Assembly: GCA_030849465.1 (NCBI GenBank)
Contig: JARVLF010000022.1
Location: forward strand, 310,001-374,000
DNA: 64,000 bases
Direction: 5' to 3'
Source: Moesziomyces globuligerus
Taxonomy: Eukaryota > Basidiomycota > Ustilaginomycetes > Ustilaginales > Ustilaginaceae
The position numbers were made by a program, and so were the translations under genes. Positions 57,641 to 64,000 of the stretch are shown here, piece after piece. How positions within the stretch are numbered: the first letter of the stretch is position 1; each line of letters begins with the position of its first letter. Below the pieces are notes generated by a model. It searched no databases and was not told the DNA's origin. It saw nothing but the letters and a program-made list of their open reading frames with translations.

Positions 57641-58384
57641 TTAGACGAGGGTGGTGGCGTTGTGCGCCAGGATGCGTCGGACGAGCTGCTTGCACGCCTG
57701 CTCCTTCCCCTCCTTGAGGCTGCCGGCAAAGTCGCCGTCGTTCGTCGCCGTCTGTTGGTTGAACTCGACCGTCACGTCAAACATGGGAAAATGACTGCCA
57801 CGAACAAGTGAGGGCGGATTGGGTTAGAGCTCGGGAGCTTGGTACGGGAAAGCTGCATTGGACGAGGGGAGGGTGGGGGACTTACGAGGCACCGGAACGG
57901 GTGTGCGAGAAGACGGGTTCAGGCAATCCCATCTGAGCAGCCAACTCTGTCCGACCGAGGAAGGGATGAACAAAAGCAGGTCAGCCCAAGAGCCGTCAAC
58001 TGTTGAGACTGGACGCGCACGGGGGTTGGGGGAGGACGTACCGTAGAGCTGAGCGACGCTCGAGTGGGACCAGTTGAACATGACCGGTTTGCCTTTGCCC
58101 TTGCCTCTGCGCTTGATGTAGAACGGCACCCCGTCCATCTCGGCCCTAGTACGCGTCAAGGCAGTGCTGACCAGATCCGCATCCGCCTCGACCCTCACCC
58201 CCGGCGCAGCTGGTACATCTGGAACGACTGGAACGACTGGTACGAGGGGTGCTACGGGTGCTACGGGTGCTACGGGCGTGGTGTCGGCTTCGGGGAAGGC
58301 CTTGGCGAGGTACTCGGGGATGGTCTGTCCACCCATGCTACGCAGCCTGCTGCTCGTAGCAGCATGAGCCTTGGACACCGACAT
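57641..58384 (-). CDS. Small protein with a single double-stranded RNA-binding domain
   Basis: Three exons (58384-58042, 57946-57886, 57794-57641; introns 95 and 91 nt) give 185 residues. The N-terminal 35 residues (MSVSKAHAATSSRLRSMGGQ) precede a Val/Ala/Pro repeat (APVAPVAPLVPVVPVVP) encoded by a tandem repeat at 58200-58275. Joining the exons builds a dsRBD at about 112-182: SVAQLYELAAQMGLPEPVFS, GASHFPMFDVTVEFNQQTAT, and the last helix with SLKEGKEQACKQLVRRILAH, whose Lys residues sit where dsRNA-contacting lysines occur. All three exons contribute, so an unspliced reading hides the domain. No RNase III, helicase or deaminase domain is attached. Function unknown: candidates are a mitochondrial-ribosome, RNA-editing or dsRNA-response partner. 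It is convergent with SCM3 (69 bp apart). Confidence 0.78.
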
Positions 58385-59217
58385 CTTGTTTGCGCGGGCC
58401 AGGGCTTGGGTTGGGCTTGGTTTTGCAGAGTGAGCCTGTTGCAGATCACCGAAACCCCTCGCTCCGCAAAGCACCGAAAGCACCGAAAGCACCCAGTCTT
58501 ATAGGTACGCAAGCCGCTCCAGCGAGCCAGACTCGACAGCAACCATGAGCGTTGCGACCCCTGTTCCGAAGCCCTCGCACAGCACCTAGGCGGCAGAGTG
58601 GTCGTCACGAAGGTAGAGAGCTGCACGCATGCGCTCGCGCCAAAAGTCGCGCCCCCCCTCGAGCCGCGAAGCTGTCAATCCTCCCATCACCTTCCTCCAC
58701 ATCAACCCCCGTGTCCCCCACCACAATCCGAATGAAACTACATTTCCGCCCACCCATGCAAAGATCCTTCCACTCCCAACCCTCAATCTGTGCATCTTAA
58801 TCTTCCAAGCTCTAACCTTCTTGGAAAATCTCACTTGCGCACAACGTCCAGACGCACGACGAAATGGAAGCGAAAGCCGGATCAGAAATTGCAGTCAGAG
58901 TCTATACGGTGAAAGATCGAGCATGGTGAAAAGAAAGAACAAAGCCCGGAAACAAAGTTGAAACCCAAAGCCAAGCTAAACAATCCAGCCAGATGGCCTA
59001 CCAACTCGGTCAGAGTGCTGGCGAGACAACCCCTCAGTTGTCGCATCGCACTCTCCCGCAGTCGGTCAGCACGACTGGAAATGCGCACAAGGCGATTGGG
59101 CTTGCGCCTGGCCGTGTGCGAGCGGCGACGACAAAGGTATGCGCGGATCCCTCAATCCACGCCGTTCCTGCGCCGGTCACCGTGACAACCCGGCCCGATC
59201 GAGCGCCAGGACGCGCC
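58385..59217. promoter_or_regulatory. Intergenic region: ACC1 3' end and dsRBD gene promoter
   Basis: 833 bp between two minus-strand genes. A short accgaaagc tandem lies at 58472-58491 within the dsRBD gene leader. No other gene or RNA recognised. Confidence 0.4.
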
Positions 59218-62200
59218 TCATTGGATCGAGGCGGCGAGCTGGGCCTTGAGTTCGGGGTCGAGCGTCGAGATCTGGGCGAGGATGTACTGCGCCTTGATCT
59301 GCTTGGATGCTGCGAGCAGCTGGGCCGCGGAAGCCTCGAGGTGCTCGGCAACCGCCTTGTCATCGTCCGACGCCGCCGCGCCCACAAACTGGCGCAGCAC
59401 CGCCACACGCTCAACGTGCTTGAGCAGCGGGTTGGCCTCGGCAAGCGTACGCTCGGCAGCGACCTCGGTGAGCCTCCTCCTGAGACGCCAGTAGAAGTAT
59501 CGGCGTGCATTCTCCCACGGCAGCGCGGATCGCAGCACGCCCGTCGCGAGCATGCGGCCTGCGCGGTCGTGCGCGTCGGCGTATTCGGTGGCGATCGCCG
59601 TAAAGATGGGCGCCAGCTGCTTCTCGCGCTCGGCGAGCGCCTTGCGCGCCGTCGTCTGCGCCGCAAAGTCGGTCGCCTCGGCCGCCTCCTTGCTCAGCTG
59701 CGCATAGACGCTGTCGAGACGCTCCATCGTCGCGCGCTGCTTGTCCGCACGGTACTTGATCTCGACCAGACCCGACGCCTCGAGCACACCGCCGCGCGCG
59801 CTGTGCAGGTCGGCCGACATCTCGATCAGCCCATTGTCGTTGATCGCAGAGTCGACCACCACCCACGAACCGCCGCGCAGCTCGCCCATCGGCGGAATGT
59901 GCACAAACACCGGCTGCTTGTACGACGAGAGGCCATCGACGATCTTGGAGCCCTGCTTGAGGATCTCGTCGTACATGTCCTGCTGACCGCCCGAGAAGCC
60001 TCGCCAGTTGGCCAGGATGACCAGCGGCAGCCCCTCCTTGTCAAAGTCCCAGATCGCCTGCGCCGTCTTGTACGCCGAGTTCGGATACCACACCTGGCCC
60101 GCCTCCATGATGCGCTGCTCCGTCGAGTTCGGGTTCGCCGGGTCCGCAGGCACCACGCGCTCCAGCGTGCGCGTCTCGACCGCGATCACACCCACGGGGA
60201 TCCCGCCCAGACGCGCGCGACCCGTGACCACTGACGTGGCCCAGCCGCCGAGCGTCTCGACGAACGAGCCTGCGTCAAAGAGACCGGTGAGCTTGGTGCC
60301 GTCGTCCTCGCGCTTGCCGTTGATCAGCCAGCGAGGGTCGTATGGCCCGCGAGGAGGCTGGTAGGTCACCGCACGGTCCCACGAGTCGGTCGTCGGCATG
60401 ATGGGCAGTGGCCCGCCGCGCTGCGCAGGCACGTACGACATCCAGTTGACAAAGGCCTTGACCGCGTCCAGGTCGTCCTGCGCAGTGAGGTGCGAGACAC
60501 CGTTCTTGTACATGATCTGCGGACCACCGAGCTGCAGGTTCGACGTGTACACCTCGCGGCCGAGCAGCTTGTTCAGGGCCTGGTAGCCCGTCAGGATCAG
60601 CGGCGAGCCCTCGACCTGGATCACGCGCTCGCCCAGACGAGCAAGGTAGGCACCGATACCGACACTGCGGCCCGTGACGATCGTAGCCGTGAAGATCTGG
60701 TCCCTGGCGCGGCTCGTCTCGCCTGCGATGAGACCACTGCCGGAAAGGCACTCGACACCGAGCCCCTCCTGCGGCTTGCCGATGATGTCGCTGATGACGT
60801 GGTGGACGCTGCCATCGGCGGCCTGCATCGGCTTGGTCACCACGCTGCCCGGCGCCTTGGCCTGCACGGCGTGCAGCGCCTCGTCGTCCAGGTAGATGTA
60901 CTCGAAGCCCTTGGCGGGGTCGTCACCGACAAACTTGACCTTGAACAGGTCCAGCGCCTCGGTGGCGAGGCCGATGCGCGCACCCGAGTTGGCCGAGATG
61001 TAGAGGCGCGGGATGCCGAGCTCGCGGGCGAGCTTCGAGGCGGCGGCGAAGAAGCGGTCCTCGACAGGACCGAACGAACCGGCTTGGATGGTGACGTCAT
61101 TGCCAATGACAATGAGCTTGCGACCCGTCGGGTATTCGGGCGTGACCACCTCGACGAGCCAGGCGACCATGCCGATGGTGTTCATGCCGGGCGCGCGCTT
61201 GACCTCGCGCAAGTTCTCCTGCTCGTCAAACACCAGTTCGACGGCCGACTTGACCACATCGCCGGGGATCTTGCTCGCCGCCACCTTTCTCCACGAGGCG
61301 CGCACCGCCTGGCCGAGCACGTCGATAAAGTCGTAGACAAACGTCGTCTGCAGCGCGTGCGCGCGCGATCGTCGCGACTGCAGCGCCACCTTGGTGGTGT
61401 ACGAAAAGTGGGCACTCTGGCCGTTGAGCGACGCCTCCTTGCCCTGCGGCTCGATGCCGCGCAGCACGATCGAGCCGTCGTCAGCAGCCACCTCCTCGTA
61501 CGTCTCGTAGCGCACCACCAGGCCGGTCTCGTTGAAGACGAAGGCGCGGATGGGACGCGGCTCGCCGTTGGGACCGCTGAGGATCATGCGGATCTCGGCA
61601 CCGGTGATGCGGAGACGGAAGAAGCGCGTGCCGTGGCGCTCGAGGAAGCCGGCGATCGCCTTCTGCACGTCCTCGAGGCTGACGTCGAGCTGGTAGATGA
61701 ACGACATGAAGATGTGAGAGGCGTCGGCCGTGCGATACTCGGGCTGGCCGAGCGCCACCTCGATGACGTTGAGAATGTCGTTGACGATACGGTCCGACTC
61801 CGAGATGAGGTAGGCGGCCATGTCGCCCTGCACGCGGCCGGGACGGACGAGCGAGCGCACGAAGAAGCGCGTGTCGGCCGAGTTCTGGATACCACGAGCA
61901 AAGTAGAGGTGGATGGTCGACGACGAGACGGGCACGGGCGTGAGCTCAAAGTTCTTGCTGACCCTGTCGAGCTCGAGCTGGTAGGCCAGCGCGGGTTCGA
62001 TGTTGCGGATCGCCTTCTCTTCGGCCCAGATGCCGTGCTCGCTTGGGCGGAACGTAGCAAAGAAGGGGTACTGGCCGGGCTGGCACAGCAGGTAGGTTAC
62101 GCGACGCACGCGCGCAGCCGCAAACTCCTTGCTGCAGGCGTTGGTGAACTCGGCGAGCTTGCTGCGCACCTCGGCATCGACAAAGTCGTTCTGGTCCACC

Positions 62201-64000
62201 ACGGCCACGTTGAGCACGTTGATGGGCGCACCGCCCGCCGAGGTCTTGAAGAACTTGAGCACCTTTGGCAGGAGGTCCGGGATGTCGGCCACATCGGAGC
62301 AGCTGGTCATGGCACCGGTGCGGAGCTCAGGAGCCGCGCGAATCTTCCTGTTGTCCATCATGTTGAGGTCGCTGATCGAGACCTGACGCTCGCGCTCCTT
62401 GAGCGACGCAGCGCTGCGAGGCAGCTGGAACTGCCACGAGAGCACCGCACGCTCCTCGACATCAAAGTCCTCGACCGCATAGTCGAAGTCGACAATCTCG
62501 TAGGCACGGTAGGCGCGCACGACGTAGGTGCAGAGCGCAGCGAAAGCGACGTGGTGCTCAGGGTGACCGAAGAAGCTGTGCAGCACGTCGTAGACGCTGT
62601 ACTGCGAGTCGCTGAGCTCGCGGAGCACCTCGAGCGAGGGTGCGTGGTACTCGTCATCACCACCGTACTTGGACGAGGTGACCGAGCCGCGGAGAATGGC
62701 CTGCATCTGTGCAGAGCGGTCGGCAAGGCTGGGCATGTCGGCGTCCAGCGAAACCTCGCGCGCCTTGAGCGCGACAGGCGCGGTAGACTTGCCCTGGAGC
62801 GAGGCGAGCTTGCGCAGCGCCTCAATCATCTGCGCGCCGCTGGTGCGCGAGACGAGCGTGGTGCCCTTGATGTGCTTGTCGAGCAAGCTGAGCAGCAGCG
62901 CGTTCTTGCGGTTGATGCCGTTGCGCGAAGTCTGCAGGGCCACGACCTTGTCCAGGTCGCCGTCGGCCTGGAGGCGGAGCTCGAGAACGACATCGGCCTC
63001 GCCAGTGAACTTGGACTCGATGTCGTAGTACTTCTGCAGGAACGAGGCGAGCACGTTGCCCTCGTGGGCCTTGAGGCCTCCGGCGTAGGCGTCAAAGAGC
63101 TGGGAGAGCGGCGTGATGGTGATCTGCACCTGGTTGCGGATGGCAGGGTCGACGCTGTCGCGCAGGAAGTTTTCCGTGAGCTTGCGCAGACGCGCGGCGG
63201 GGAACTCGATGTTCTTCGAGTGGCCCATCTCGATCGTGTTGCGCACCACATCCTCGAGTCGCGAGGGAATGCGGCCGCCCAGGCTCGACAGGATCTGGGA
63301 AGCCTGGCCGTAAGGCAGCTCGGGGTTTCGGAGCGTCTCGATGAGCTCCTTGATGACAGCCTGCATGCGGAAGCTCTGGTCGTAGCCGTCGAGAATGTCG
63401 TTTAGGACCTCGACGAGGAGCGTGTAGCGCTGGTGGGGCTTGTTGCCGACGATGATGGGATGGCCGAAGTCGGGCAGCTGACCGGCGAAGGGCTTGGCGT
63501 GCTGCACACGGCTGGGGTCGTCGAGCGAGAGAATACCGATGATGTCTCCGGCGCTGAGGGCGACACCGGCCGTCTTGACAAACGAGACGACACCGTCCTC
63601 GGCGGCCACGAGGGGCAGGTACATCTTCATGACCTCGATCTCGGCGATGGCCTGGCCAGCCTTGACGTGGTCACCAGAGTCGACGAGGAAGCGAACCAGC
63701 TTACCGGGCGAGGGCGAGCGAATCTGCGTGGGGTCGTTCTCCTGCTCGATCAGGCAGGTCTTGGAGTCGACCATGAGACGGGTCATGCCGACCTCCTCGC
63801 GCCAGTAGACGGGGTGCGACTTGCCGGAGAGACCGATGAGCAGACCGCCGTCGGTGAGGGGGCGGAGCTGCACAAGCGTGCGTCCACCGTTGAGGTAGAG
63901 GACCCAGCTAGAGACGGAGCTGCGGGTGGCGGTGAAGTTGTACTTGACGTTCTCGTAGATGAAGTCGATGGAGAAGACCGTCTTGATCGTGTCGCGAGGA
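59218..64000 (-). CDS. ACC1: Acetyl-CoA carboxylase, C-terminal two thirds (5' end outside window)
   Basis: Multifunctional cytosolic enzyme that makes malonyl-CoA for fatty acid synthesis. The frame is open from the right edge (first codon split) to the TGA at 59218, about 1594 codons, so the biotin carboxylase domain lies beyond 64000. Seen in order: the end of the inter-domain region (SSWVLYLNGGRTLVQLRPLT; GKSHPVYWREEVGMTRLMVD), the biotin carboxyl carrier with EIEVMKMYLPLV (63.6 kb; Lys is the biotin site), the long central regulatory region (FNETGLVVRYETYEEV; LDVSLEDVQKAIAGFLERHG), and the carboxyltransferase domains (ELGIPRLYISANSGARIGLA; GAYLARLGERVIQVEGSPLI; GVIAVETRTLERVVPADPAN; ANWRGFSGGQQDMYDEILKQ; GELRGGSWVVVDSAIN). 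It ends in AQLAASIQ. No intron is needed in this part. Confidence 0.98.
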   Translation of the reverse strand, partial: PRDTIKTVFSIDFIYENVKYNFTATRSSVSSWVLYLNGGRTLVQLRPLTDGGLLIGLSGKSHPVYWREEVGMTRLMVDSKTCLIEQENDPTQIRSPSPGKLVRFLVDSGDHVKAGQAIAEIEVMKMYLPLVAAEDGVVSFVKTAGVALSAGDIIGILSLDDPSRVQHAKPFAGQLPDFGHPIIVGNKPHQRYTLLVEVLNDILDGYDQSFRMQAVIKELIETLRNPELPYGQASQILSSLGGRIPSRLEDVVRNTIEMGHSKNIEFPAARLRKLTENFLRDSVDPAIRNQVQITITPLSQLFDAYAGGLKAHEGNVLASFLQKYYDIESKFTGEADVVLELRLQADGDLDKVVALQTSRNGINRKNALLLSLLDKHIKGTTLVSRTSGAQMIEALRKLASLQGKSTAPVALKAREVSLDADMPSLADRSAQMQAILRGSVTSSKYGGDDEYHAPSLEVLRELSDSQYSVYDVLHSFFGHPEHHVAFAALCTYVVRAYRAYEIVDFDYAVEDFDVEERAVLSWQFQLPRSAASLKERERQVSISDLNMMDNRKIRAAPELRTGAMTSCSDVADIPDLLPKVLKFFKTSAGGAPINVLNVAVVDQNDFVDAEVRSKLAEFTNACSKEFAAARVRRVTYLLCQPGQYPFFATFRPSEHGIWAEEKAIRNIEPALAYQLELDRVSKNFELTPVPVSSSTIHLYFARGIQNSADTRFFVRSLVRPGRVQGDMAAYLISESDRIVNDILNVIEVALGQPEYRTADASHIFMSFIYQLDVSLEDVQKAIAGFLERHGTRFFRLRITGAEIRMILSGPNGEPRPIRAFVFNETGLVVRYETYEEVAADDGSIVLRGIEPQGKEASLNGQSAHFSYTTKVALQSRRSRAHALQTTFVYDFIDVLGQAVRASWRKVAASKIPGDVVKSAVELVFDEQENLREVKRAPGMNTIGMVAWLVEVVTPEYPTGRKLIVIGNDVTIQAGSFGPVEDRFFAAASKLARELGIPRLYISANSGARIGLATEALDLFKVKFVGDDPAKGFEYIYLDDEALHAVQAKAPGSVVTKPMQAADGSVHHVISDIIGKPQEGLGVECLSGSGLIAGETSRARDQIFTATIVTGRSVGIGAYLARLGERVIQVEGSPLILTGYQALNKLLGREVYTSNLQLGGPQIMYKNGVSHLTAQDDLDAVKAFVNWMSYVPAQRGGPLPIMPTTDSWDRAVTYQPPRGPYDPRWLINGKREDDGTKLTGLFDAGSFVETLGGWATSVVTGRARLGGIPVGVIAVETRTLERVVPADPANPNSTEQRIMEAGQVWYPNSAYKTAQAIWDFDKEGLPLVILANWRGFSGGQQDMYDEILKQGSKIVDGLSSYKQPVFVHIPPMGELRGGSWVVVDSAINDNGLIEMSADLHSARGGVLEASGLVEIKYRADKQRATMERLDSVYAQLSKEAAEATDFAAQTTARKALAEREKQLAPIFTAIATEYADAHDRAGRMLATGVLRSALPWENARRYFYWRLRRRLTEVAAERTLAEANPLLKHVERVAVLRQFVGAAASDDDKAVAEHLEASAAQLLAASKQIKAQYILAQISTLDPELKAQLAASIQ

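Noticed and set aside
60490..63405. 971-codon open frame on the + strand opposite ACC1
   Set aside because: It mirrors ACC1 codon by codon in GC-rich DNA and reads as Arg/Leu/Asp/Val-rich sequence without any family motif.

Overview
The window is GC-rich, gene-dense nuclear DNA of a basidiomycete fungus. It looks like a smut or smut-related yeast (Ustilaginomycetes: Ustilago, Sporisorium or Pseudozyma grade). This placement rests on several observations. Long, often intronless genes encode low-complexity Ala/Pro/Ser/acidic stretches. Introns are few and short (70-125 nt) with GTAAGT-type donors. The proteins read best as fungal versions (Paf1, Rfc3, Hse1, Sec72, the fungal complex I 21 kDa subunit, Scm3). 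The species was not determined.

Layout. The left part (1-24 kb) holds a cation-chloride cotransporter (cut by the left edge), ARP8, a TRAPPC12-like subunit, AP-2 sigma, SEC72, a complex I subunit, a large mitochondrial fusion protein (RsfS-like halves, Rrg9/neugrin, AsnRS), PUS3, a CCCH/DUF1771/Smr protein, PAF1 and a Zn2Cys6 factor. A repeat-bearing gap at 24.0-25.6 kb carries a long inverted repeat. SKP1, MET13 and APP1 follow. A 5.5 kb gene-free block (32.26-37.71 kb) is AT-richer and packed with small foldback elements and degenerate repeats. The right part (37.7-64 kb) holds HSE1, a cytochrome b5 protein, an unrecognised coiled-coil protein, AMP deaminase, RFC3, NUP85, BUD20, RPL33, a Dsc4-like protein, SCM3, a small dsRNA-binding protein and ACC1 (cut by the right edge).

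Most genes are unrelated housekeeping genes on alternating strands, so many share bidirectional intergenic regions of 400-800 bp. There is no operon or biosynthetic cluster. Two themes recur. Mitochondrial function is represented by the NUXM-type subunit, the RsfS/Rrg9/AsnRS fusion next to it and a possibly dual-targeted Pus3. Chromosome biology is represented by ARP8, PAF1, RFC3 and SCM3. The most unusual observations are the three-module mitochondrial fusion protein, two families of tiny hairpin elements in the gene-free block (one copy with a 5-bp target duplication), the long inverted repeat, and a dsRBD-only protein.

Exon boundaries were read by eye from GT/AG sites and checked by reading frame. 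Most start codons were chosen by homology and ATG context. Family assignments come from recognising motifs, with no database search.
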